DNA from: Lumbricus rubellus
Lineage: Eukaryota; Annelida; Clitellata; Crassiclitellata; Lumbricidae
Assembly (NCBI GenBank): GCA_945859605.1
Contig: OX243820.1
Coordinates: forward strand, 25,703,577 to 25,767,576
DNA: 64,000 bases
Direction: 5' to 3'
The notes beneath the pieces were generated by a model, which saw nothing but the letters and a program-made list of their open reading frames with translations, had not been told where the DNA came from and ran no database searches. Shown here piece by piece: positions 32,290 through 44,195 of this stretch. Position numbers and translations under genes: made by a program. How positions within the stretch are numbered: the first letter of the stretch is position 1; the number at the start of each line of letters is the position of its first letter.

Positions 32290-33700
32290 TATAAATTTCT
32301 ACAGTGTTATTCACTGTTTTTCCATAGTGAGTAATTTTTAAAGATGATAGCTTACAATCTTACCATTACAGCGTATAAAGAAAAATGTTTAAATAGTGGT
32401 GGTTATTTATTTAAGTCTTAAGCCACATCTCGGAACACTGAAATCATGAGTATTTCTTACGATGACCGCTTAAAACGCTTTGGCAACAGTGTGCAAATCC
32501 GAAAAATGTCATGCATTTGAGAGGCATCTTTCTGAACATGGGCGCCCGCACATAGGGGCAAGGGGGGGCACTTGCCCCCCCCTGGAAAAGTGAAACCTAT
32601 TTTTCTGACTACTACTTTTGGGTTTTTAACAAATTTCTTCGCATTAAAACACTAGCGATACGAATAATTAATGATAAAAACAGTGAAAGTCAGAAATTTA
32701 CGTATAGAAATCTCTATAGAAATAAATATTTATAGGCATAGCGCCTTTCATGGACCTACTGTTTAACATCTAGGCCTACTTTTTGGTTTTTTTAACAACA
32801 AATTTGCACTTCATAATAAAAATAATACACAAAATGAAACTGAGAAATTTGCATTAAGAAACCTCTTTGAAAAAACACCCTTATTTTTAATTTCCAACGC
32901 TGTGTTTTTCATGCTCTTGCGATTGAAATTTTTTTTATCCGTGACCACTGACCATCGTAAAATTTTTGCCCCCTCCTGCAAAAATTTCTGCGGGCGCCCA
33001 TGTTTCTGAAGTCTTAAATAAGGATTATCAGCATTGAAACATGAGCAATTTGATTGATATGACAGCTTACATTGCTGCTATTGAAGTGTGGAAATAAAAA
33101 AAATCTAAGCAAATTGGAAGAGATACTTTTAAAAGTCTTTAACCATGTCTTATCAGCAGTGCAATTATTGTTAAGATGACCGCTGAAAAACGCAACCATT
33201 ACATTGTGTGCAAATTAAAATTTGTCATAGACCACGTCTCAGAGCCCTCACTAATAAATTTGTTAAAATGTCAGCTTCGAAAGCCACTGTTAGAGTGTGC
33301 AAATCCCAAACAATTGTGAGCAATTATGAGGCGACTCTCTGAAGTCTTAAACTTAGACTATCAGCATTGAAAATTGAGCTATTTTACTAAACTGACAGCT
33401 TAGAATGTTACCATCACAGTGTGAAAACTTAAAACAAGTTTAAACAGTGAGAGGAACACCTATGAAGTCTTCAACCACAGCTTTCAGCACTGAAATTATA
33501 TAGAATACGCCTTCAATTTTTTAAATTACAACCTAAAATGTAACCATTACAGTGTTGACATTATTTTAGAAAAGAATTGCAAAAAATGGGATGGAACAGT
33601 TTTAAAGTCCTAAACCACGACTATTAGCGCTGAAATAATGGGCAATTTGGTTAAAATACGAGCCTAAATGCCACTATTGCAGTGTGAACAAAATTAATGT
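32290..33700. repeat. Diverged 125-bp tandem array, copy B
   Basis: Counterpart of 24250-25210. Anchors lie at 32415, 33011, 33135, about 33228 (degenerate), 33344, 33467 and 33607. Once the 474-bp MITE insertion is subtracted, the first spacing is 122 bp, as in copy A. Confidence 0.85.
32537..33002. mobile_element. hAT MITE, CATGGGCGCCCGC ends
   Basis: A 466-bp element with ends CATGGGCGCCCGC and GCGGGCGCCCATG. Perfect 8-bp duplications TTTCTGAA lie at 32529-32536 and 33003-33010. The paralogous empty site at 24487-24494 reads TTTCTGAT. The interior begins with G-run/C-run segments like those of the CATAGGCGT family. Confidence 0.95.
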
Positions 33701-33879
33701 TTCGTCCTTCGGTCGATCGTCCACCCCCCCCCCCCTAATTCAGACCAAGCTTCGGCCTATGGATGTGATCATCCTTTATGCGTTTAGAGATTCCTACCAG
33801 ATGCGCCTGCTTTTCAATATCAATATTCTGTGAATTTTCAAATTCATGCTACGAAAAAACTTACACGCTAGAGTTACCC

Positions 33880-34320
33880 GTTTGACACAATATGTTGATC
33901 AGTACTCTCGGTTCTCGTTCTCGTTTGTAGCCTACGCAGTCTCTTAGAAGTTTTCAGACGTCTACTGTAACAGATCTACTGGCAATAAACGAAGCCACTC
34001 TGAATAAGTCGCAGGATGAGAACAGAATCAGTTACACACACGAGCAGGCCTATAATTTATAGGCCTCTATATAATTTATGTGTGAATTTGCGTCATTCAC
34101 AGGCTCACAGCAGACAATACGCATCCATGTATACTAGTCGATGTGGGCGGAGTCTATATCCCATAATTCCATGTGTCCTAGACTGCGATTGACATGATGA
34201 CCAGCCATGGTTTAGTCGTGATCTGAAAATTTTTACAAGGCCCCTAAAGCAAAGTCGCCAGAACCAGCTTCATACATCGGCGTGCTATGAAAATACATGA
34301 ACTCATAGCGTGGAGATGGT
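33880..34320. repeat. Receptor 5' flank block, receptor 3 copy
   Basis: Same block as 11270-11760 and 25425-25860 (ATGTGGGCGGAGTCTATATC, CAGAACCAGCTTCATACATC). It lies 2.2 kb upstream of receptor 3. Confidence 0.8.
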
Positions 34321-34453
34321 TGGTTTTTAGCCCCACCCAGCCGCCACTCACGGAGTGAGTGCTTGCTCTGTCCCCCACACTTATTAGATGGCAGGCGTTG
34401 CCGAGGAAATTTCGATTATGCACCTTCAACCGCCCCCACCCAGTACCCGCTCC

Positions 34454-35240
34454 CTACTTACTTACTTACTCGTGGCCTTGGCGAAGCTTGCGCCCTCATC
34501 AGACGCTCCTTTATAGATAGCCTCCAATTGACCCTGTACTGTGCTGTCCGCGTCGCCTCTCCCACGGTTAATCCCATCGTCAGACAGCCCTCCTCCACCA
34601 TATCCATCCAACGTTTCCTGGGCCTGCCTCTTCTCCTCTTCTCCTGCATATACCCCTGCAGAGCCACTTTTGGGTATCTCCTGCTCTGCATTCTGATGAC
34701 ATGTCCGAAGTATCGCATTCTTCTTATCTGTATCCTGTCCACAATGTCTCGCTGTATTCACGGGCTGCTGCGTATTTCCGTGTTCCTTATCCTTTCCCTC
34801 CTTGTGACCTCTTCTATCCTTCGCAGACACGTCATTTCAAATACCCTCAATCGTCTTTTCTGTGCCTCCTTCAGCGTCCACGTCTCTGAGTTGTATAACA
34901 GTACGCTCAGCACCAACGTCTCATATATTCGCACCTTGGTGGTTTTGCTGATTTCCTTTGATCTCCAGATCTTATGCAATCTCTGTAATATTCCTCTAGC
35001 GGGCCCGATTCTTCTTTCAATGTCCTTTTCCGACCCCCCCTTCCCTCCTGCGCATCGTTAAGACCTCTCCTTTTGCTCCAGTGTCTGTCCATCGACGTTC
35101 AGCCCAAGCTTTGTCACTTCTCTTCCAATATATTGACATTCCGTTTTTTGCACATTAATGCACATACCGGTACCCATTTTTGGCTTACCTTCACTACTCT
35201 CGTTAATGATTCCTGCAGGCCCTCCTCCTTCCTCCCTAGT
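34454..35240 (-). mobile_element. 5'-truncated LINE, reverse transcriptase fragment
   Basis: Minus-strand pieces in shifting frames give INVQKTECQYIG (RT palm region), VRIYETLVLSVLLYNSETWT, RRLRVFEMTCLRRIEEV, RRMRYFGHVIRM and RRRGRPRKRWMDMVEE. This is the order seen in the C-terminal half of many non-LTR retrotransposon polyproteins. The 3' end is an (AGTA)n tail (34456-34471). The left duplication copy runs through the equivalent point without it. Several frameshifts make it inactive. The clade was not determined. Confidence 0.85.
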
Positions 35241-35978
35241 AGTGCACTTAGTCCCAACCCCAATCCGTTCCACCCTGCCCCTCGTTTCCCATGAAATTTG
35301 TGTTTTGGCCCTACCTGTCTCACCTTTCCCGCACCCTCTCTCTCCTCACCATACCTATCCTCCACAGTCCACACCCAACCTCCTACCACATTCCTTTCTC
35401 TCCAATCTCGTCCCTCTCACTTATCACCTCTTTCCCTTCTTCTTTCCACTTCCTTCCCATCCATCTTTTCATCTTCACTTTCGTTGAAACTTCTTCTCGT
35501 CTCACCATCTTACAATTATAATAGTTTACCCCAACGCTTTGAGCGACCTTCCCATTCTCCGTGGGTTAAGCTTATGTCTGGGGCTCCTCTTGGTCTACTT
35601 GTCTGGGTCTCCTCTTCGCCTACCTTGTTTTCCACCGGGTTTCTGCAATGAGAGCGCCTCTGTATTGATTGTAGCCTACTGCGGCGAGAGGCGCTTTAAA
35701 AATGTCCGACACGATATTTTATCTATTATAAAAAAAATTCTATTTTCCTTAACTTACGATCATTTGCTCGTAGGCTACTATCATTATTTTTATTATCATC
35801 GCGAATACGCTTGATTTGCGTATTAGGTTTAGCTCCGTCTTAAGCGAAATATGGCGTCCAAAAATAAAGTCAAAATGACGTTAAGTGCAATGGGGACGTT
35901 ATAGACATTGTACAACGATGAATACTAATAATGTCTTAATTTCAGCGATAACTATCGCAACGAAATTTAAAATATCAA
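35241..35978. other. Pyrimidine-rich repeat remainder, no gene
   Basis: Continuation of the block homologous to 26760-27400, including CTCCGTGGGTTAAGCTTATG and a GGCGCTTTAAAAATGTCC tail. The proline/serine/leucine-rich open frames on the plus strand are compositional. Confidence 0.6.
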
Positions 35979-36748
35979 CAGGGATGTGCAGTAGCCTAAT
36001 TTAATTGAGTAATATCAATTACAATTGTCATAATGATAATTTGTAATTTGATGCTTCGTGTCAAAGTTATTTGTAATTCAATTATATTTCTTCCTGTAAT
36101 TTGTAATTTCAAATACATTCTGCAAAATCAAATTACTTTGAATGCAACTTTTTAAAGATTCTTTGGTAAATCATACGTAGCCTACGATCCTTGCGACAGT
36201 GACTCGTCCATATTTTAAGCTAGGCCTACGTGGCTGCCCGCATATAGTTTGCAGACCAAACTAAAAGAATAATTATATGAATTGCTAGTAACAACCTCTG
36301 AAAATGCCACCAGTAGCGAACCAAATACTGAGCATCTAGCGGTCGTAAAGGAGAGGAAGATGAAGAATTTTATGGTTTTAATGTACAGCGTGCAGTGACC
36401 ACAACGTCAACTGGCACAAAACAAAAACCATTTAGAAATCTTGCAGCATATAGAAGACGACAGAAAGGGAACTTCCATTGCCTCATAGCGATCCAACTGC
36501 TAAAAATGAATAATAATAGGCCTACACGTAGAAATAAGGAGAAAAGACATGCACTTCCTGCCTGAGTTTTTTATTCAAATGATTTGAGCCCCAACATAAT
36601 TTGCAATTGATGTAATTGAATTTACGTGATTTGTAATTTTTTAATTTGAGACTCTGAGTCAAAGTAATTTGTAATTCAATTACATTTTCTCTAGTAATTG
36701 GTAATTTGTAATTGAATTACATATTGCCCTGCAATTTGCCCATCCCTG
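35979..36748. mobile_element. hAT MITE with paralogous empty site
   Basis: A 770-bp element with ends CAGGGATGTGCA and TTTGCCCATCCCTG. Perfect 8-bp duplications AATATCAA lie at 35971-35978 and 36749-36756. The interior has subterminal TTTGTAATT repeats in inverted arrangement and no transposase frame. The left duplication copy reads AAAATGTCAATATCTC at 27409-27424, which is the unoccupied site. Confidence 0.95.
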
Positions 36749-36756
36749 AATATCAA

Positions 36757-37569
36757 TATCTCGAGATTTAAAGTGTGTTTTGAGTTGGAAATGGTTGTGC
36801 TGACCTACAAATTCGCATTCATGAGAATGTCTTGCAAAATGTTTCGAAAAGCTAAAGCGTGCCGTTTCAGAGCCTTTCTTAGGACAGATAAATTATAGCC
36901 TACAAGGGGTATCGTTCTGAATTAGTCTACAGTAGGCCCTATAGATTATATTAGGCTATTGTTATCATCAATGTTGAACTTTTGAGTGTAAGACCTGCGC
37001 AAAGATGGGAAGGTGGGGTTTGGTCACTTTTATGAATTCGTCTGCTGGATCAGATATTTGCTGTGATTCTGGTGGGAGTATATTCCGTGGAAGTGGAACA
37101 GCAATGTTTAGTCATGAGAATGATGATGAGTTGAGGGAAGAGTGTTAGACGGTTAGACCAGAAGAGGAAGCAGTTGAGCGAAGTTGTTGGACCGAGAATG
37201 AACGGCGAGAATATGACCATAGGATGGCTTGGAAATAATGTTGTGGTGCCTTTGTAGCTTATGCGTCAATGCATTTCAAGCCATGGCAGTGTAGTGATTT
37301 TGAGGACATGCATGCGCTGTAGTTATACGGCCTGAGTTGAAACGGTTTGTTGAAGTATATAGCCTATATAGTATATAGTATACTTAAGTGAGGAGCAGGC
37401 GAAAGCATTTTCAACTATATAATATACTAGTTAGGCTATTTCAGCAGTTTATTATTTTGGGTTATTTGTTTTTGTAAAATTCTACAACCTGAATGCAATT
37501 ACTCGAATTGCGAGTTATGTCCATGTCTAAAGTCTATAATTATTGCCAATCAGACGATAGCCATGGAAT
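36757..37569. other. No gene recognised
   Basis: Duplicated non-coding sequence matching 27420-27600 and 29390-30300. Confidence 0.6.
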
Positions 37570-37795
37570 TTGTCGGACGCTGTGGTCTAATGGGTATGTT
37601 TGTTGCCTTGCAGTTGGAGGGTTGTAGGTTCGAATCCATTCCAAGTCGCTCCTTAGTGATCTTTGGAACGTCCTTCACTACTAAAATTGCACAGCGCTTT
37701 GGCGTGAAACTCCGATTCAGTGTCCGCGCTGTAGTCGAGAGCGCTTCTGAGTGGATTACTTGTAGGAGCGCTATAACATGTGCACATACATGTAT
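37570..37795 (+). mobile_element. tRNA-derived SINE, diverged
   Basis: Plus-strand copy with head GTGGTCTAATGGGTATG, B box GGTTCGAATCC (37627-37637), body CAGTGTCCGCGCTG and tail GAGCGCTATAACATG. It is more diverged than the 5018 copy. Confidence 0.88.
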
Positions 37796-38415
37796 ACACA
37801 TACATACATGTAAGGCCTACATGGATGAGCTCGTGAATATGCTGGTGCGCTGCGCTTGGTTTTCGAGGGGCGCTTTAGAAGTTATTTTCAAGATTACGAT
37901 TATGATTGCGAGGATCATTTCGAGCACGTATAGAAAGACGCCACATATAGAGATGCACCCGTGGAAAGACACATGTGTAGAAAGACACATGCGAATTCTT
38001 GGACCAGTAAGACTCACCTGCGCACATAACCTTAAAGGTTACAATGTAGCCTAAGTCTTATAATTAATAGCAGGAAAATTAAGAAGAGAATACGGACAAC
38101 GGTAATTCTTGCAATTTGAAAAGACTTCTTTTAAATCCATATTTCTGATTCAGTGACATCCTGTTTCCTTTCTGAGTTTTAAACAAAATATGCTTCACCA
38201 CATTGATCAATTTTATTTCGCCGCGGACATTCCAATTTCATTCATCACGACTAAGCTTACTCAAGTATTAATGAGGACGAAGACAGCAATCAGCTATCAT
38301 TGTGAGTTTAAGATTGACAGTCGTTCTTTCTTTCTAAACAAACTAGTAGCAGACCTAAGAGACCTAGGGCTAATAGACCTAGGGGTGCATCGGAATATAT
38401 ATGTATATAATTATA
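37796..38415. other. No gene recognised
   Basis: Anonymous DNA. Open frames of up to about 100 codons have no recognisable domain. Confidence 0.5.
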
Positions 38416-39070
38416 CAGGGTGCGCCACAAAAAAGATTCCACCAATAGGATTTTTGCCAATATCTTGGCCAAAAGTAAGAATTTCGAAATGAAATTTTAC
38501 AGTCTTAAAGTCAATTCATATTTACACCAGATGACCAGATTAATTCACTAAAATATTTCAAACAGAACAAAAGTTATACCACTTATACAGGGTGGGCCAA
38601 AACCAAATAATTCTCTAAGAAGTTTTGCCATTATTTTTGCCAAAAGTAAGAATCTTTAAATAAAAATTTATAGGCTTAAAGGAAATTCACATTTGCGCGC
38701 AACAACCAACTTTAATCAAAAAGTCAAACAGAACAAAAGTTATATAACGTTTAATGAGTCCACCCATTATTTTTTGAGGACCCAAAAACATAGCACAACA
38801 AAAAGAGTAGCAAAAACGAATTTATAATTTTGTTTTTATTTTATCAAATAAATATAAAATAAACTTTTTTTAATCGTCAAAAACAGTGGGTGGATTCACT
38901 AAAAGTGATATCACTTCTGCTCTTTTTGAAAGTTCTTGGTGAAATTTAACCATTGTAGGCCTACGTAGATATGAATTTTTCGTTAAGCCTGTAAAATCTG
39001 ATGAAAAAATACTTTTGGCCAAAATGTGGGCAAAAATCCGTATGGGATTACTTTTGTTTGGCCAACCCTG
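38416..39070. mobile_element. Fold-back MITE with duplicated left end, mariner-like
   Basis: Two left ends (CAGGGTGCGCCA at 38416 and CAGGGTGGGCCAAAA at 38588) lie in direct repeat about 172 bp apart. One right end (TTTGGCCAACCCTG, to 39070) is preceded by the inverted form of the same module (TTTTGGCCAAAATGTGGG). A TA flanks each end, consistent with Tc1/mariner-type TA duplication. The centre is also palindromic (GAGTCCACCCAT ... GGGTGGATTC). There is no coding. Confidence 0.75.
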
Positions 39071-39694
39071 TATATTCGTGAGGATTGTACTGATATTGAT
39101 ATATCGATATTAATAAATGAGTCAGGAAATTTATAGCAAGCATGAATAATATCCATGTTCCGCTTTAGATTTATGCTTAATTTGCGAAAATCGAAGGCAA
39201 GTGCAATTATAGCAGACCAATTTAACTCCGTCGCTCTATCAGATCAAGTTCGTAATAACTAGTTTGTTTGGTGCGTTTCGTTACCATGCTAGAATCCGGT
39301 GGGGGTGGTCAATGGTCAAACAGTGCATATCGTTAGGTATGCATGCCATTGCATGGTGATAGTCGTGGGGCGGAGCAGAAGTCAACCAGCATAGGAATAT
39401 GCATGTGTATGAATAATGAATATGCATAATATTATGTATGAATAGGAATATGCATAGGTATGCATGGTGATAGTCGTGGGGCGGAGCAGAAGTAGAACCA
39501 GCATAAATTATTATGATAGATTCGAAGGTTCGATTTCAATCTTGAGTGGAAAACTATTGGAGGGGCAGCAAAAGATTGACAGGTAAAAGAACGTGGTTAT
39601 AAAATCGAGCTTGATACTGCATTTCGTCAGTTCATTCCAAAGAACCGGTGCAGGGAAGATTATAGAAGAAGACATTACAGATGTTGACATTCAA
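39071..39694. other. No gene; short duplication at 39349-39505
   Basis: The phrase ATGCATGGTGATAGTCGTGG followed by GGCGGAGCAGAAGT occurs twice, about 110 bp apart (39341-39385 and 39452-39495). Nothing else was recognised. Confidence 0.65.
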
Positions 39695-39965
39695 TCTATG
39701 TATTTATTTTGTGCCCCTTCAATAAATCTATTCAGGAGCGCTCCCAGCCCAGCCACGGCAAAAAAACCGACTTGACAGCTTTATGAAGCAAGGTTTGATT
39801 GGTCAGATGTTATAAATGCTGCTTTGAAGAGAGGTCATTCCAGATAGACGGCCCTACAACCGAGAATATGCTCGGCGTTGTTTAGCAGATAAGAAGAGCT
39901 AGGAGTTGCTTTTCATAGCATAGAGCGAAGAGCCCGACGCGCTTCAACGTCAGAGACTGGGCGAC
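39695..39965 (-). mobile_element. LINE 3' fragment
   Basis: Minus-strand relative of 42862-43160. It contains complements of AACAACGCCGAGCATATTCT, CGGTTGTAGGGCCGTCTATC and GGCTGGGCTGGGAGCGCTCC, with a degraded tail. The coding frame is broken. Confidence 0.7.
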
Positions 39966-40152
39966 AAAGATCGCATAAAATTATAGTTAAGATGGAGCGC
40001 AACCAAGGATGGAGCTTGAAAACAGAGCAGTAATTCAATATGAGATACGTTGAGCTATTGGCAACCAGTGCAACACATCACGCATGTAGGCAAGACAGAT
40101 TTTGAATTGCCTGTAAGGACAATAAGAATGATGATACCTAGGTATATCATAT
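39966..40152. other. No gene recognised
   Basis: Short anonymous stretch before the SINE. Confidence 0.5.
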
Positions 40153-40349
40153 ATGCGTCTTTGCCTTGGAGCCGGAAGGTCCGAGGTTCGAATCCACCTC
40201 GCCGCGTAAGGACCTTGGGCAAGTCCTTCACTTACAATTGCTCAGCGCTTCGGCGTGAAACTCCGATGCAGTGTCCGCTCTGCATCGGGAGCGCCTCTGA
40301 GTAGAGAGAGCTTGAAGGGGCGCTATAACAAGTGCACATACAAACAAAC
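40153..40349 (+). mobile_element. tRNA-derived SINE, 5'-truncated
   Basis: Begins within the tRNA head (TTGCCTTGGAGCCGGAAGGT), with B box GGTTCGAATCC at 40185-40195. The body and 3' end (GAGCGCCTCTGAGTAG, GGGGCGCTATAACAAG, CACATACAAACAAAC) are nearly identical to 5018-5243. Its similarity suggests a recent insertion. Confidence 0.92.
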
Positions 40350-40710
40350 CATATGTACAGGAGCTGTCAGGAGGCTGCTTAGATAATTGTACAGTACCGG
40401 TGGGCTACATATGCATGCAAACATACAATAACATATGCCACTATTACTGCGGCTACCACCAATGCTACTACTACGCCACAATTATTTATGTAGCTTACTG
40501 TGTAGTCTACTACTAGTATTGCTTCTAGCATGCGATAAATTGCATCCTCTTAGTCGGCTGCTGACACGTACCGCTGGGTGACTTAAGTAGCGTCCAAATA
40601 TTCGTGGAACAGATGTGCTTGAATAGGATTATATCGGATGCAAATTCCTCAATTGTTCGCTAGCCTTGGGCGACTTTCTTCCAAAGGAATTTCGCCTGAG
40701 TTGAATGGCA
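40350..40710. other. No gene recognised
   Basis: Anonymous DNA; nothing supported. Confidence 0.5.
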
Positions 40711-40969
40711 TTCCAAAGAAAGAGAGAGAGGCAGAGAAAGAGAAAGAGAGAGAGAGAGAGACAGCGAGAAACAGCGAGAGAAAGAGAGAAAGACGCAGAG
40801 GCAGATACAGAGAGAGTGATGATTGCGGACATGCGGATGAGTCGATTGATTGACTGATTGAGTTATTTCTATACATCATCTGCTTCTCCAGTCCCCCTCA
40901 TTCCTCTCCCACTAAACCACCATCTGTCCACCTGTGCATTGCCTGCCTCTTTGTCTTTCTATCTATCTA

Positions 40970-41012
<43 letters not shown>

Positions 41013-41233
41013 GGGTGCCTGTCTGAATGTCCGCTTCCTTATCTGTCTATTTGTCTGTCTTCTGTCACTGTACTCTTTCCTTCTGCCTCGACTGAGCTAC
41101 GGCGCTATATAAATCGTATTATGATTATATAATTACTATTATAATAATTATTATTATTAACAAGCAATTTTATATAGCGCTTCTTCAATGTTATCTATTC
41201 AGGAGCGCTCCCAGTAGGCTAAAACCCCGGTCG
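40711..41233. repeat. AG-rich tract, (TCTG)n and LINE-type tails
   Basis: AG/GAAA-rich run at 40718-40812 and (TCTG)n with TCTA units at 40957-41014. A GGCGCTATATAAATCG tail lies at 41100-41116. An inverted tail with AGGAGCGCTCCCAG lies at 41170-41216, flanking an ATT-rich stretch. Confidence 0.85.
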
Positions 41234-41654
41234 AATAAGACAGTCTTAAGAACAGTGAGATAGCAGATAGACCAATAGGTATTTGACGAAGAATAACAGA
41301 GATACTGACACAGAAACACACACTTTTTGTCTTTCTCGTATGCGTCTGGTTGGCTGCCTGTCTGCATCCGCCTATCTGTATTCGTGCTTGTACGTGTGGA
41401 TGTGCCACGTATCGGCAGTTCCATACAAGGTGTCAGTTTGTCTATATGTATAGGCTACATGTATGTACATGTATCCATCTATCTGTTTGTCTTCGTGTCT
41501 GCCTTTCTGCTTGTCTTCTTGAACCATGCAGCACCAACTGCTACCGAAGAAGCGAGTAAAGGTCAGGGTTTTAAAAATGCAGCATCGATCCACATTATTT
41601 TGCAGCTCCACGTACACGACCTCCAAGAAAAGATCGCCAGAATTAAACCATAAT
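41234..41654. other. No gene recognised
   Basis: Anonymous, mildly CTGT-rich DNA. The overlapping open frames on both strands have no recognisable domain. Confidence 0.5.
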
Positions 41655-41853
41655 TGATCGAGTGCGCTGTCTGTGTTTGTCCGTCTGTCTGTCAGTCTGT
41701 CTGTCAGTCTGTTTGCCTATCTGCTGTGTATCTGTTTATCTGTCTGTCTATGACTGTCTGTCTGTTTGTCCGCCTATTTGTCTGTCTATCTGTCAGTCAG
41801 TCTGATCATCTGTCTATAGTAGGCCTACTATATGTCGATCTGTCTGTCCATCT

Positions 41854-41937
<84 letters not shown>

Positions 41938-41941
41938 GCTT
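41655..41941. repeat. (CTGT)n microsatellite
   Basis: Degenerate CTGT units ending in about 70 bp of perfect repeat (41872-41938). The long Cys/Leu/Ser/Val frame across it is an artefact. Confidence 0.95.
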
Positions 41942-42861
41942 AATATTTAGATTCAGCGTGCAGTCACATAATATACGCTTGGTAAATTGGGTGTTGCTAT
42001 TCAAGAGACGCAATATCCGCCGGTGCTCGATGATGATGACGATGATGATGATAATGATGATGTCGTATTTCTGCGTCAGTGGCCAAGACTTCATTCGTCG
42101 TTCGACTGATCATTGGAATGCGAAAATCTGTTGCAATTACTTCGCCATCTGGTGTTCGTCGGCTAAGACGATTTGCTTCCTAATCGCAAGATGGCGTACT
42201 TCTGCGCAGGCGCACACGACGACGACACCTGATTGCGAGGCTGAAGCGTGTCTAGTTAAGGAGCTATATGAATGATGTTGGATAACTCGTTAACTCTGGG
42301 GAATACTAACTAGTTAGGTGAATCTGGATAGCCTACACAAGTCGCTTAATTCACTCTCACGTTCACCTCTCACTGATTCGTTCATTGCGTGTTAATTCTT
42401 ATAGCGCCCTTCTAGGAAATTCCTACTCCTGTGAGTGTGTGCTTCGGTTGTGTCGTCGTCGTCGTCGTAGTAGTAGTAGTAGTGGTGGTGGTGGTGGTGG
42501 TGGTGGTGGTGGTGGTGGTGGTAGTAGTAGTAGTAGTAGCCTATAGTCTATGTATACATAATTTCAGTTTAACGTCACTGGGTGATAACCATAGGCGTAG
42601 GAGGCGGGGTGGGGCTCCAGGGAGGGCCTATACAATCAGGAATTTATTCAGTTTCTCAATTAAAGTTTAAACATAGCAGGGATTTTTAACGTGCAGTTGT
42701 ACACAAAATGTGCAGTTCTAAATGGACTTGTGCCGTTGTAAAAGCAATTTTGTACAGTTAAAACTAGCAAAAAAGGTCATTGTCCTCCGATTGGAAGTAG
42801 CCTAATTCATGATGGAAGATGAGAAACGAAAGAAGAGGTTGTGCAGTTCTAGAAATTCCTT
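41942..42861. other. No gene; trinucleotide arrays and MITE end
   Basis: GAT/GAC repeats at 42026-42062. GTC/GTA/GTG arrays run from 42453 to 42538, changing unit type along the run. An isolated CATAGGCGTAGGAGG end at 42590 resembles the CATAGGCGT MITE family, but no partner end was found. A LINE-tail remnant (TATAGCGCCCTTCTAGG) lies at 42399-42415. Confidence 0.7.
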
Positions 42862-43154
42862 TCATTCATTCATTCATTCATTCATTCATACATTCATTAT
42901 TAGAATTTATACAGCGCCTCTTCAAGAAACTACTCAGAGGCGCTCCCAGCCCAGCCACGACCAAAGAAAAAAGATTTAAGAGACTTGAGAAATAAAGATT
43001 GACTAGACAGGTGGAGGAAATGGAGGTTTGGGGGGAGGTCACTCCAGATTGACGGTCCCACAACCGAGAAGGCTCGGCGCTGTCTGGTAGCTAAGCTAGC
43101 CCGTGGAACAAGCAGTTGTCCCTTCGCAGCCTTGAAACATAGTAGTAAAGGCAT

Positions 43155-43160
<6 letters not shown>
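42862..43160 (-). mobile_element. LINE 3' fragment
   Basis: The minus strand encodes ATRQRRAFSVVGPSIWSDLP followed by LxxLSSQSLFLKSLKSFFF and WAGSASE-stop. This is the end of a CR1/L2-like LINE polyprotein. The 3' part reads GGCGCTGTATAAATTC and ends in (ATGA)n (42862-42898). It is a relative of 4150-4337 and 39695-39965, and is 5'-truncated. Confidence 0.82.
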
Positions 43161-43191
<31 letters not shown>

Positions 43192-43426
43192 ATGTGCACT
43201 TGTGTAGGCTAAGAGATGCAGCCCATGTTGCAGCAGTTCAGCTCTCCTGGTGATTTCCTGATGTTCTTCGACACCTAATCTGTTTCAACACAAGTCTGTG
43301 ACATGAATGCGCAGCCGAGAGGCTCTCATAAAGGAGACGTCTATAAATGCCTGCTTACTCTGCTTCGTATATATATATATATATATAAAATTATATATAA
43401 TTATATATATATACATATATAATTAT
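43155..43426. repeat. (TA)n microsatellites
   Basis: TA runs at 43157-43187 and 43369-43426 with unique sequence between. Confidence 0.92.
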
Positions 43427-44055
<629 letters not shown>

Positions 44056-44195
44056 TTTATGATACCATGGAGTAAGTAGGCTACTTGTCGCAGTTTAAAA
44101 ACAGCTTGTTTGCGCCTCATTTGATGTCGGAGTCGCGCGTGAACATCAACAAAGATAGTGTTGACAGTTTACTATACATGTATATACAGTATATA

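Larger units (their letters stand above)
31880..37520. repeat. Large segmental duplication, right copy
   Basis: Partner of 23820-30640 in the same orientation, immediately 5' of receptor 3. Insertions found only here are a MITE at 32537, a LINE piece at 34454 and a MITE at 35979. Their empty sites are preserved in the left copy. Confidence 0.82.

Noticed and set aside
40711..41941. Arg/Glu-rich and Ser/Val/Cys-rich frames
   Set aside because: Compositional consequences of AG and CTGT repeats.
42590..42640. Another CATAGGCGT MITE
   Set aside because: Only one end is visible; no inverted partner or 8-bp duplication.
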